Assembly (NCBI GenBank): GCA_030690705.1
Contig: JAUYGE010000250.1
Coordinates: forward strand, 1-14,793
Source: Dehalococcoidia bacterium
GTDB taxonomy: Bacteria; Chloroflexota; Dehalococcoidia; JAENJB01
Length of the DNA: 14,793 nucleotides
Direction of reading: 5' to 3'
The position numbers and the translations under genes were made by a program. Below, in pieces: positions 1 through 7,445 of this stretch (within the stretch, counting starts at the first letter, position 1; each line of letters starts with the position of its first letter). The notes under the pieces were generated by a model. The model had not been told where the DNA came from. It saw only the letters and a list, made by a program, of their open reading frames with translations, and did no database searches.

Positions 1-1
1 G

Positions 2-178
2 ACAATATCTGGGGATATTGGAAACTATGTGTACACGCAATTACCGCAGTCTCTCAAGGAAGGACAATATCAAGCAAGGATAGTGGCTCACATAAGAAAC
101 AGGGAATACTACTCAGATGATTTTACTGTGGTGTATCGGAAACCAACTCCTGGTAAGGAAGGTTATCCGACCCAATGA
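2..178 (+). CDS. C-terminal end of a probable exported or surface protein (partial)
   Basis: An open frame runs from the left edge to a TGA at 176-178 and gives 58 residues; the start lies outside the window. The peptide has the look of a small beta-sandwich domain: a GNYVYT strand, then LPQSLKEGQYQARIV and a YYSDDFTV strand. This pattern (an aromatic strand, 'L..G.Y..RI', then 'S.DFTV') resembles the Kre9/KNH-like or Ig-like domains found at the ends of secreted bacterial proteins. The similarity is from memory and the fragment is short. After the last strand there is only a short polar tail (RKPTPGKEGYPTQ), with no membrane anchor or sorting signal. The DNA here is more AT-rich than the genes that follow. 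Function unknown. Confidence 0.5.
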   Translation, partial: TISGDIGNYVYTQLPQSLKEGQYQARIVAHIRNREYYSDDFTVVYRKPTPGKEGYPTQ

Positions 179-286
179 GCTTCAACAACGTATCCCCGAA
201 TAGGTACTGGTTGTCGCGGTTGTTGGACCTCCATTCCAGTTCGTTCAGGTAGGTGACTGGTTGACTGTGGAGCGAGTGAGTGTCGC

Positions 287-1576
287 ATGGTGAACAGACC
301 GAGGGTGGTCATTGTGGGGGCCGGTTTTGCCGGGTGCGGCGCCGCGGTAGCGGCAGCCAAGGCTGGGGCCGAGGTTGTGCTGCTGGAGCGTACGGACTTC
401 GTGGTTGCCAGCGGCATTAGGGCGGGGGTGATGAACAACAACGGCAAGCTGGTGGCGGCTGAGGAGGCGAAGGCTCTGGGAGGAGGGGATATCTTCGAGG
501 CGCTGGAGTCCATTGTCCTGCACCGCGGTCACATCGTCGATGAGGATCATGCCTACGTTTATAACACTGTGCTAGTCGAGCTGACGGTGCGTCGTCTGCT
601 GCTCGACATGGGGGTGGACCTCCATCTGCAAAGGCGGGCGGTAGATGTTGTCAGAGAGGGTGGTGTCATCAAGGCGGTTGTGCTCGGCAGGGGAAAGAGT
701 GTGGAGGGTGATGCCTTTGTGGATTGCAGCGGAGACACGGGGGGTGTCAAAGTGTGCAAGAAATACGGTGGGGGGTGCGCGATGTGTGTCACTCACCGCT
801 GCCCAACTTTCGGGGATCGCGTGAGCATTGCGACCAAGGCAGGCGTCCCGGAATATGCACGTCATCGTCCTGACGGCACGCCCGGGACTCTGCAATCCGC
901 CTTTTCGCTGCACAAATCGAGTCTTGACCCGGTCCTTCGCGCCCGTTTGGAGAAGGAGGGCGCAATCTCGATTCCTCTGCCGAAAGAGATGATTGACCAC
1001 AACCTGATGTATCAAATCGGCGGCATTCGCACGGCCCTGCAAATGGAGCGGCTGAATCTGGTGGACATCGGTATCGCCGCCAAGTGCATAGGAAATGGCG
1101 CAATTCCCCCCGGGCAGTTGCGTAACATACCCGGCCTGGAATGTGCTGTCATTGAAAACCCCATCGCCGCGGGCAGCGGGAACAAGATTAACGGCGTATC
1201 CATGGCGCCGAGGGAAGATACTCTGCGCTGCAGAGATTTCGGCAATCTTTTCGTGGCTGGTGTTAAGGCAGGGCCTCTGGGTGGCATCACCGAGGCGATA
1301 GTGACCGGCCTGGTGGCGGGCCACAATGCCGTGCGGGCCGCGTTGAAGAAGACGCTCTGGACCTTGCCACGTGAGACCACCATCGGTGATTTCGTCGGTT
1401 TCACCGGGCAGATGATGGAGTCTCCGCAGCATCGGAACCGCGGATACTCCATGGCCCATGAGGCCTACTTCGAGCGGATGAAGCGAGAGGGACTTTACAC
1501 CACTGACGTTGCCAGTATTCACCGCCGGATAAGGGACCTGGGGCTGACGGGCGTGCTGGCTCGAAAGCTGGTGTGA
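287..1576 (+). CDS. FAD-dependent oxidoreductase, TrmFO/GidA-like, with cysteine cluster
   Basis: A 429-residue flavoprotein. Residues 6-36 form an N-terminal Rossmann fold with the dinucleotide motif GAGFAGCGAA followed by an acidic-ended strand (VVLLER). Near the C-terminus, GNLFVAGVKAGPLGG followed by GLVAGHNAV is the second FAD-contacting segment typical of the TrmFO/GidA and related oxidoreductase group. The middle holds five cysteines (147, 157, 164, 167, 172) in the stretch DCSGDTGG...CKKYGGGCAMCVTHRCP. These could ligate an Fe-S cluster or act as redox thiols. TrmFO and MnmG modify tRNA, but this protein is not a convincing orthologue of either, so the substrate is unknown. The start at 287 fits the Rossmann fold; a GGAG at 269-272 is a rather distant ribosome site. 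The next gene is 69 bp downstream and functionally unrelated. Confidence 0.8.
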   Translation: MVNRPRVVIVGAGFAGCGAAVAAAKAGAEVVLLERTDFVVASGIRAGVMNNNGKLVAAEEAKALGGGDIFEALESIVLHRGHIVDEDHAYVYNTVLVELTVRRLLLDMGVDLHLQRRAVDVVREGGVIKAVVLGRGKSVEGDAFVDCSGDTGGVKVCKKYGGGCAMCVTHRCPTFGDRVSIATKAGVPEYARHRPDGTPGTLQSAFSLHKSSLDPVLRARLEKEGAISIPLPKEMIDHNLMYQIGGIRTALQMERLNLVDIGIAAKCIGNGAIPPGQLRNIPGLECAVIENPIAAGSGNKINGVSMAPREDTLRCRDFGNLFVAGVKAGPLGGITEAIVTGLVAGHNAVRAALKKTLWTLPRETTIGDFVGFTGQMMESPQHRNRGYSMAHEAYFERMKREGLYTTDVASIHRRIRDLGLTGVLARKLV

Positions 1577-1631
1577 CGGCTAACCTCGGAATCAATCCCT
1601 CCCCTCCGAACCCGTGGCCAGGCCAATGTGC

Positions 1632-1637
1632 TATAAT
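1632..1637 (+). promoter_or_regulatory. Candidate -10 box for a leaderless pcrA transcript
   Basis: A perfect TATAAT ends 8 bp before the pcrA ATG, so transcription would begin at or next to the start codon and give a leaderless mRNA. No Shine-Dalgarno sequence precedes the ATG, which agrees with this. No good -35 hexamer lies 16-18 bp upstream (the region reads about AACCCG), so the call rests on one hexamer. Confidence 0.35.
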
Positions 1638-1645
1638 TTCTTTCA

Positions 1646-3856
1646 ATGACCGACGATATTCTGAGCCCCCTCAATCTTCCCCAGAGAGAAGCCGTCGAAG
1701 CCATTGAAGGCCCACTGCTCATTCTGGCTGGCCCGGGCAGCGGCAAGACGATGGTCATCACCCACCGCATTGCCAACCTGGTCAAGGTGTGGCGTATCAG
1801 CCCCCGCCGTATCCTGGCGGTGACCTTTACCAACAAGGCTGCCAATGAGATGCGGGAGAGGCTGCAGCGTCTGGTGGGGAGACAGGTGGAGGACCTGACC
1901 CTGGGGACCTTCCACGCTATCTGCGCCCGCATTCTCCGACAGGAGGGACAGGCGATCGGTCTGGCGAAGGACTTCGTCATCTACGATGACGACGACCAGA
2001 TGAGCTTGGTCAAGGTTGTCCTGGAAGAGATGAGTCTCGACACTCAGAAGTATCCGCCGCGGGCGATGCTCTCCGAGATCGAGGCTGCCAAGAGTCAGCT
2101 TCTGAACCCTCAGGCGTACCGCGCCCAGGTGACCGGCTATCACGGCGAGGTGGTGGCCCGGGTGTACGAGCGGTATCAGCAGATGTTGCATCAGAACATC
2201 GCTCTGGACTTCAACGACCTGCTGATGAAAGCGGTCATTCTCTTCCGTGAACATGACAAGGTGCTGGCCCGCTATCAAGAGCGCTACCTGCACGTGCTGG
2301 TGGATGAGTTCCAGGACACCAACCTGGCCCAGTACGTCCTGGTGAAGCAGCTCGCCGGCAAGCACCGCAATATCTGTGTGGTCGGTGACCCGGATCAGTC
2401 GATATACGGCTGGCGGTTCGCCGACGTGCGCAACATTCTCAATTTCGAGAAGGACTTCCCTGATGCCAGGGTTGTCCTGCTGGAGCAGAACTACCGCTCC
2501 ACCCGGACCATCCTCGAGGTGGCCAGCGGCATTATCTCCGGCAACCGGCAGCGGAAGCCCAAGAAGCTCTGGACGGAGAATGAAGAAGGCTCTCTGGTCG
2601 CTGTGGTGGAGACCTCCAGCGAGAGGGAGGAGGCCCAGTTCGTGGCCGGCGAGGTGGAACGCCTGGTCCGGCAGGGTGGGGCTGCCTGGGGCGATTGCGC
2701 CGTGATGTACCGCACCAATGCTCAGTCCCGCGCTCTGGAGGAGACCTTCTTCCGCTACGGCCTGCCCTACCGGCTGGTGGGGGGTACCCGGTTCTACCAG
2801 CGGCGGGAAATCAAGGACATGGTGGCTTATCTGCGTCTGGTTCACAATCCATCAGATAGCATCAGTCTGATGAGGGTTCTCAATGTCCCGGGGAGGGGGC
2901 TCGGTGAGCGCAGCATCAGCGAGCTCATGGGTATGGCGAGGGCCGAGGGCTCATCTCTGTTCGCGGCGCTGGAGAAGGTTGCCAGAGGGGGAGACGGCCA
3001 GAGCCAGGAGACATCTCAGCCTCGCTTCAATGGTCGCAGTCTACGCGCCTTCGCCGGTTTCGCCGCCCTCATCACCTCCCTGTTGGAGAAGAAGGGGCAG
3101 ATGGGTCTGGTTGAGCTTCTGGACCAGGTGATCGAGGGTGCCGGCTACAGAGAGTATATTCTGAAGGGGGAGGAGGGAGAGGAGCGGTGGGAGAACGTCC
3201 AGGAGTTGCGCACGGCGGCCAGAGAGTACCGGGACTTCCCGGCGGGGGAAGGGCTGGCGGCCTTCCTGGAGAAGGTGAGTCTGGTGGCCGATGTGGACGA
3301 GCTGGACGAGAAGGTTGAGGCCAGCACCTTCATTACACTGCATCAGGCCAAGGGGCTGGAGTTCCCGGTGGTATTCATGGTGGGTATGGAGGAGGAGGTC
3401 TTGCCGCACTACCGCTCGATGGCAGACCCGGCGGAGATGGAGGAGGAAAGGCGCCTGTGTTATGTGGGGGTCACCAGGGCGGAGAAGCAACTCTACCTGG
3501 TGCGGGCGCATCGCCGCAGCCTCTTCGGGCGGAGCGCAGCCAATCCACCCTCCCGTTTCCTGGAGGACATTCCTCCTCATCTGGTGAAACGCGAGGGGGT
3601 CGGGGTTAAGGTGAGCGAAGGCGGGCCGGCCAAGCCTGGAGATGTTGATTTCAGTGCTTACGACCGGGATGAAGCGCCGTCTCCAAAATCTTCTGTACGC
3701 CTGGAGGTCGGAGACAAGGTGTGCCACGCTAAGTTCGGCTCCGGAACAGTGGTGGGCAGCAACGGTGGTAAGGGCGACCAGGAGGTGACGGTGCTGTTCG
3801 ATAGTATTGGGACGAAGAAGCTGCTGCTGGGTTACGCTCCCATCGAGAAGGTCTAA
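1646..3856 (+). CDS. pcrA: ATP-dependent DNA helicase, UvrD/PcrA type (SF1A)
   Basis: A 736-residue 3'-5' DNA helicase of superfamily 1A that unwinds DNA in mismatch and excision repair and clears replication obstacles. All family motifs are visible in order: Q-motif LNLPQREAV (Gln13), Walker A AGPGSGKT (28-35), motif Ia TFTNKAANEM, Walker B VDEFQDTN (Asp220-Glu221), motif III VVGDPDQSIYGWR, motif IV EQNYRST, motif V TLHQAKGLEF and motif VI RLCYVGVTRAE. The C-terminal 50 residues (VGDKVCHAKFGSGTVV...) match the Tudor-like domain that in PcrA/UvrD contacts RNA polymerase. The length is normal for PcrA. The ATG at 1646 lies just before the Q-motif. mutL follows after 25 bp, so the two are probably co-transcribed and act in one repair pathway. 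Whether to call it PcrA or UvrD is a naming matter. Confidence 0.95.
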   Translation: MTDDILSPLNLPQREAVEAIEGPLLILAGPGSGKTMVITHRIANLVKVWRISPRRILAVTFTNKAANEMRERLQRLVGRQVEDLTLGTFHAICARILRQEGQAIGLAKDFVIYDDDDQMSLVKVVLEEMSLDTQKYPPRAMLSEIEAAKSQLLNPQAYRAQVTGYHGEVVARVYERYQQMLHQNIALDFNDLLMKAVILFREHDKVLARYQERYLHVLVDEFQDTNLAQYVLVKQLAGKHRNICVVGDPDQSIYGWRFADVRNILNFEKDFPDARVVLLEQNYRSTRTILEVASGIISGNRQRKPKKLWTENEEGSLVAVVETSSEREEAQFVAGEVERLVRQGGAAWGDCAVMYRTNAQSRALEETFFRYGLPYRLVGGTRFYQRREIKDMVAYLRLVHNPSDSISLMRVLNVPGRGLGERSISELMGMARAEGSSLFAALEKVARGGDGQSQETSQPRFNGRSLRAFAGFAALITSLLEKKGQMGLVELLDQVIEGAGYREYILKGEEGEERWENVQELRTAAREYRDFPAGEGLAAFLEKVSLVADVDELDEKVEASTFITLHQAKGLEFPVVFMVGMEEEVLPHYRSMADPAEMEEERRLCYVGVTRAEKQLYLVRAHRRSLFGRSAANPPSRFLEDIPPHLVKREGVGVKVSEGGPAKPGDVDFSAYDRDEAPSPKSSVRLEVGDKVCHAKFGSGTVVGSNGGKGDQEVTVLFDSIGTKKLLLGYAPIEKV

Positions 3857-3881
3857 GGCGGGTCTGCGGGAAACACCGACC

Positions 3882-5588
3882 ATGCCTATCCATCTCTTAC
3901 ATCCTGACTTAGTCGCCAAGATAGCCGCCGGGGAGGTGGTGGGAAGGCCGGCCTCTGCGGTTAAAGAGTTGGTCGAGAACTCCCTTGATGCTGGTGCGCG
4001 GCAGATTTCCGTCGAGGTGCAGGGTGGTGGGGTCGGCCTCATCCGCGTGAGCGATGACGGCGCCGGCATTCCCCCGGAAGAGGCAGAGCTAATCTTCCAG
4101 CGCCATGCCACCAGCAAGATAGCTTCTCTGGCTGACCTGGAGGGGATTGCCACCCTGGGGTTTCGCGGTGAGGCCCTGGCCAGCATCGCCGCGGTGGCCG
4201 AGGTCGAGATTGTCACCTGTGCGGCGGAAGCGGACAAGGGCCTCAGCCTTCATTGGAAGGACGGCGTGGTGGAGCGTGTGCCATCAGGGCGTTCTCGCGG
4301 CACCACCGTAACCGTGCGCCACCTGTTCCGCAGTTTTCCGGCCCGGCTGAAGTTCCTCAAGTCCGAGGCCAGCGAGAGAAGTCAGGTGGCCAATGTGGTC
4401 AGCCATTATGCTCTTTCCTTTCCCGAGGTGAGGTTTTCCCTCATGGCGGAAGGGCGCCGCCTCATGAGCACATCGGGCAATGGCAGCTTGAGGGATGTCC
4501 TGGCTGAGAACTACGGCTCGGAGACGGCGCGGGAGATGCTGGAAGTCCGGGTGGAGAAGGGAGCTGCCGAACCGGCGGCCTTCGTTCCCCGGGTGACCGG
4601 CTTGCTCGGTCCTCCATCGGTGGCCCGCTCCAATCGCAGTCATATGAGTTTCTTCGTCAACCGGCGGTGGGTGCAGAGCCGCCTGCTGTCGCGGGCGGTG
4701 GAAGAGGGATATCAGGGCTCCCTGCAGGTGGGGAGATATCCCCTGTCCGTGCTTAATATCGCCCTGCCTCCGTCTGAGCTGGATGTCAATGTCCATCCCG
4801 CCAAGACGGAGGTGAAGTTCAGGAACGACTCCCTGCTCTTTGGCACGGTGATGAAAGCGGTGCGCCAGACCCTGCTCTCCAGGCCGGTCCCAGAGATGAC
4901 CGCTGCCCGCCCGGCTCCGGTTGCGCCGTCCCTGCCGGCGCCGAGCCTGTGGCCTGAGAGCGAGATAAGCCGCCCAACCGTTGTCTCGCCGCCAGTGGCA
5001 GAGAAAGCGCGTCCCGGCTTGCCCATCCTCCGAGTGCTGGGTCAGGCATCCGCGACCTACATCATCGCCGAAGGACCGGGAGGCCTCTATCTGATTGACC
5101 AGCACGCTGCTCATGAGCGTGTCCTGTTCGAGAATATCCTGGCGCAGCACTCGCGGCAGCAGGTGGAGAAGCAGGGATTCCTCGAGCCGGTGACCCTGGA
5201 GTTGAGCCCCCAGGAAGAGGAGACGCTGCGCTCCAGCGGGGCCGCGTTAGCGGCGTTCGGCTTTGAAATCGAGCCTTTCGGCGGGAGGGGTTTCATCCTC
5301 CGCGCCGTCCCCGCCATGCTGCAGAAGGCTGACTTTCAATCGGTGGTTAGGGAGATACTCTCTTCCCTGGCTGAAGGGAAAGATGCCAGCCATCCCGGGG
5401 AGAAGCTGGCCATCTCCATCGCCTGCCACAGTGCGGTCAGGGCGGGTCAGATGTTGAGTATGACTGAGATGCAGGAACTGATCGGCCATCTGGAGAAGTC
5501 CGCCATGCCCAGGACCTGTCCCCACGGTCGGCCGACCATGGTACACCTCAGTTCGTCGCAACTGGAAAAAGAGTTCGGCCGGACGTAG
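3882..5588 (+). CDS. mutL: DNA mismatch repair protein MutL with endonuclease domain
   Basis: A 568-residue MutL, the matchmaker between MutS and downstream repair. The N-terminal GHKL ATPase shows ELVENSLDAGA (catalytic Glu29 and Asn33, same numbering as E. coli), DDGAGI, and ATLGFRGEALASI. The C-terminal domain carries the metal-dependent nicking motifs: DQHAAHERVLFE (406-417, DQHA-x2-E-x4-E), ACHSAVRAG (514-522) and CPHGRP (546-551). It is therefore the endonuclease type found in bacteria lacking MutH. Gln-Gly-Phe-Leu-Glu-Pro (431-436) fits the beta-clamp-binding consensus Q-x-h-L-x-P. Between the domains lies a Pro/Ala-rich linker (about 335-385). I chose ATG 3882 because the family begins with IHLLHPDLVAKIAAGEVV; an earlier in-frame ATG at 3807 would overlap pcrA and encodes nothing family-like. 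The ribosome site is weak. No mutS lies in the window. Confidence 0.95.
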   Translation: MPIHLLHPDLVAKIAAGEVVGRPASAVKELVENSLDAGARQISVEVQGGGVGLIRVSDDGAGIPPEEAELIFQRHATSKIASLADLEGIATLGFRGEALASIAAVAEVEIVTCAAEADKGLSLHWKDGVVERVPSGRSRGTTVTVRHLFRSFPARLKFLKSEASERSQVANVVSHYALSFPEVRFSLMAEGRRLMSTSGNGSLRDVLAENYGSETAREMLEVRVEKGAAEPAAFVPRVTGLLGPPSVARSNRSHMSFFVNRRWVQSRLLSRAVEEGYQGSLQVGRYPLSVLNIALPPSELDVNVHPAKTEVKFRNDSLLFGTVMKAVRQTLLSRPVPEMTAARPAPVAPSLPAPSLWPESEISRPTVVSPPVAEKARPGLPILRVLGQASATYIIAEGPGGLYLIDQHAAHERVLFENILAQHSRQQVEKQGFLEPVTLELSPQEEETLRSSGAALAAFGFEIEPFGGRGFILRAVPAMLQKADFQSVVREILSSLAEGKDASHPGEKLAISIACHSAVRAGQMLSMTEMQELIGHLEKSAMPRTCPHGRPTMVHLSSSQLEKEFGRT

Positions 5589-5612
5589 GGTATTTATCAA
5601 CCTCTCACCCTG

Positions 5613-5639
5613 CCCTCTCTCCTTAGAAAGGAGAGAGGG
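5613..5639. terminator. Possible bidirectional terminator hairpin after mutL
   Basis: A perfect 12-bp stem with loop AGA lies 24 bp beyond the mutL stop and is the first strong hairpin a mutL transcript would make. The sequence after it (ATGTATTTACT) is only weakly T-rich, so it is not a classical intrinsic terminator. It belongs to the larger palindromic element. Confidence 0.35.
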
Positions 5640-5699
5640 ATGTATTTACTAGAGGGGAAAGGCAGGAAGGGGTACAGCCCCTTCCTAGAAGAAGTAATT

Positions 5700-5728
5700 C
5701 CCCTTCTCCTTTTCGAAAGGAGAAGGGG
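5700..5728. terminator. Possible terminator hairpin after acsE
   Basis: A perfect 13-bp stem with loop TCG lies 26 bp beyond the acsE stop codon on the minus strand. On that strand the flank after the stem reads GAATTACTTCTT, without a run of T, so termination by this hairpin is plausible but not proven. It is part of the 5597-5747 element. Confidence 0.35.
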
Positions 5729-5754
5729 ACAAAGGGGATGAGGTTCGAAGCATC

Positions 5755-6675
5755 CTAGAGCCTCAGATACCCGTGCGCGTACATGGTCTTGTTCTCGATC
5801 ACCAGCACTGTCTTGACGATATCCCGGAGCTCGGCGATATTCATGTCCACGCCTGACGGCTCGAATGGCGTCCCCGCGGCGTAGGCGTTGTATAGGTCCA
5901 GATAGAGCTTCTCCTTCGGCGTGACCGCTTTCTGGCTGTCGATGATGCGCAGCACGTCCATCAGGGCGTTATCCAGCGGATCAACGATGGCCGAATCCAG
6001 GCCCGCCCCCAGGAGCATGGTCAGGAAGACGCGGTTGAGTAGAGGACGCATCTCTTTGGGACAGCCGCTGGAGATGTTGGACAGGCCGCACACCGTCTTG
6101 GGCGGCGGGTCGCTCATCTGCTTGAAGAAACGGACGGCTTCGATGGTGATGATGGCCTGGTCCTGGTTGCAGTTTACCGCAAGCACCAGGGGGTCCAGGT
6201 AGATGTCTTCTATGGGGATGCCCAGCTCAGCGGCCACCGGCAGAATGAGCTCGGAAGCCAGCTCTATCCGGGCATCGGCAGTGGTGGGCAGTCCGCCTCC
6301 ACTGTAGGTCAGGGCGACGATACTGGCCTTGTACTTGGCTGCCAGGGGCATGAGAGCCTGCAGCCTCTCCGGGGTGGCGTCGGTGCTGTTGATAAAGGCC
6401 TTCTTCTTGACCACTCCCAGCCCCGCCTCTATGGCCGCGGCATTGGTGGTATCCAGGGAGATGGTGACGTCGGCCGCCTCTTGGACTGTCTGCACTGCCC
6501 ACTTCATCACGTCCGGCCCAGTCTTCTTCTGCGGGCCGATATTGAGGTCGATGACATGGGCGCCGCTCTTTATCTGGTGCAGGGCCAGGGTCTGCAAGAA
6601 CTGCTTGTCCCTGTTTTCCAGGGCGGTCTTCACCTCTTTGGAGATCACATGAATGCATTCGCCGATGACTAGCAT
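5755..6675 (-). CDS. acsE: 5-methyltetrahydrofolate:corrinoid iron-sulfur protein methyltransferase
   Basis: A 306-residue cytoplasmic methyltransferase that moves the methyl group of methyl-THF to Co(I) of the corrinoid iron-sulfur protein, the last step of the methyl branch of the Wood-Ljungdahl pathway. It is a pterin-binding TIM barrel of the dihydropteroate-synthase-like fold. Visible pterin-site residues are Asp75 (SLDTTN), Asn96 (FINSTDA), Asp161 (YLDPLVL) and Asn200 (GLSNISSG), nearly the numbering known for the Moorella enzyme. The protein is about 44 residues longer than the 262-residue Moorella form. The extra part lies at 249-290 (VTPKEKLYLDLYNAYAAGTP), before a final stretch (VIENKTMYAHGYLRL) that resembles the usual C-terminus. 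The ATG at 6675 has a perfect AAGGAGGT ribosome site that overlaps the cooC stop. It is the last gene of the acs operon. Confidence 0.93.
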   Translation of the reverse strand: MLVIGECIHVISKEVKTALENRDKQFLQTLALHQIKSGAHVIDLNIGPQKKTGPDVMKWAVQTVQEAADVTISLDTTNAAAIEAGLGVVKKKAFINSTDATPERLQALMPLAAKYKASIVALTYSGGGLPTTADARIELASELILPVAAELGIPIEDIYLDPLVLAVNCNQDQAIITIEAVRFFKQMSDPPPKTVCGLSNISSGCPKEMRPLLNRVFLTMLLGAGLDSAIVDPLDNALMDVLRIIDSQKAVTPKEKLYLDLYNAYAAGTPFEPSGVDMNIAELRDIVKTVLVIENKTMYAHGYLRL

Positions 6676-6680
6676 GGCCT

Positions 6681-6689
6681 ACCTCCTTA
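6681..6689 (-). promoter_or_regulatory. Ribosome binding site of acsE overlapping the cooC stop codon
   Basis: On the minus strand TAAGGAGGT lies 5 nt before the acsE ATG; its first three bases are the TAA stop of cooC. It is the strongest Shine-Dalgarno in the operon and fixes the acsE start. The overlap suggests that ribosomes finishing cooC help start acsE. Confidence 0.8.
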
Positions 6690-7445
6690 GATGAGATTCA
6701 GTTTCCGGGCGATGTCGCGCACACCCTGGCGGAGCGTGGAGTTCTCTCCGAGTTCGACGAGGGCGGCTCCCCTGGAGTCGAGTTCAGTGACCTCGGGGTC
6801 CACGGGCAGGAGGCCCACTATCTCCATTCCGTTGTCGGCAACCAGTTTTTGCCCTTCGGGCGAAAGCACGCCGTTGAGGCGGTTGACCACCAGGGCTATG
6901 CGGCCTACGTGAGTCCGCAGCTCGCCAATCAGCCCTTTTATCCTGGCGGCGGTGATGAGGCCCCGGAGGGAGGGGTCGGAGACGATAATGAGTATGTCCA
7001 CATCGCGTGTCGTCTGGCGGCTGATATGTTCCATGCCCGCTTCGTTGTCGACGACCACGTAATCGTAGTTCTTCCCCAACCGGTCGATAGTGGACCGGAG
7101 CATGTTGTTGGCGGCGCAGTAGCAGCCCGGTCCCTCGGGGCGGCCCATGGCCAGGAGGTCGATCTTTGGAGACTCCACCAGGGCCTCGTGTATCTTCAGC
7201 TCGATATAATCTGGTTTTGAGATGCCCACGTCGAACCGTCCGCTCTTTACCTTTACCGACATCTCCTCGCGGATATCCCCGACGGCGGCCGTGAGCGGCA
7301 GGCCCAGGGCGAGGTTGAGGTTGGAGCTGGGGTCGCCGTCTATGGCCAGCACGACGCCCTTCTCCGAGAGTAGCTTGATGAGCAGGGCAGCGATGCTGGT
7401 CTTGCCGACGCCCCCTTTGCCGCCGATGGCAATAGTTGTGGTCAT
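6687..7445 (-). CDS. cooC: CO dehydrogenase/acetyl-CoA synthase nickel-insertion ATPase (CooC/AcsF)
   Basis: A 252-residue P-loop ATPase of the MinD/SIMIBI class. Residues 8-16 are the deviant Walker A GGKGGVGKT, DGDPSSNLNLALG follows at 36-48, and the CooC-specific nickel-binding pair is Cys108-Tyr-Cys110 (GPGCYCAANN). The VVVDNEAGMEHISR segment is also characteristic of the family. CooC dimers deliver nickel to the C-cluster of CO dehydrogenase, while the paralogue AcsF loads the A-cluster of acetyl-CoA synthase. With acsB in the operon and no CO dehydrogenase gene here, the AcsF role is the better guess (inference). Its ATG overlaps the acsV stop as ATGA and has only a weak ribosome site, so translational coupling is likely. 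Full length. Confidence 0.92.
   Translation of the reverse strand: MTTTIAIGGKGGVGKTSIAALLIKLLSEKGVVLAIDGDPSSNLNLALGLPLTAAVGDIREEMSVKVKSGRFDVGISKPDYIELKIHEALVESPKIDLLAMGRPEGPGCYCAANNMLRSTIDRLGKNYDYVVVDNEAGMEHISRQTTRDVDILIIVSDPSLRGLITAARIKGLIGELRTHVGRIALVVNRLNGVLSPEGQKLVADNGMEIVGLLPVDPEVTELDSRGAALVELGENSTLRQGVRDIARKLNLI

Larger units (their letters stand above)
5597..5747. repeat. MITE/REP-like palindromic element between convergent operons
   Basis: Nearly the whole gap between the mutL and acsE stop codons is palindromic. Three stem-loops follow one another: 5613-5624 with 5628-5639 (12 bp perfect, 3-nt loop), 5664-5672 with 5678-5686 (9 bp, 5-nt loop) and 5700-5712 with 5716-5728 (13 bp, 3-nt loop). 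The outer ends are also inverted: AACCTC at 5599-5604 pairs with GAGGTT at 5740-5745. The left end read forward and the right end read in reverse complement match with small gaps down to the stems. This architecture suggests a short non-coding dispersed element with imperfect terminal inverted repeats. It contains no gene. It may also stop or process both converging transcripts. Confidence 0.7.

Noticed and set aside
179..286. Promoter or RNA gene before the flavoprotein
   Set aside because: No -35/-10 pair with proper spacing, no tRNA or riboswitch fold and no strong hairpin could be seen.
572..1522. 316-codon open frame on the minus strand opposite the flavoprotein
   Set aside because: It shows no domain pattern, while the plus strand has both FAD-binding motifs.
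1643..2845. 400-codon open frame on the minus strand
   Set aside because: It is antisense to pcrA, which shows every helicase motif in order. Composition is typical of a shadow frame.
3807..3881. 25-codon N-terminal extension of mutL
   Set aside because: It overlaps the end of pcrA in another frame and is Arg/Ser/Cys-rich. The conserved MutL N-terminus begins at 3882.
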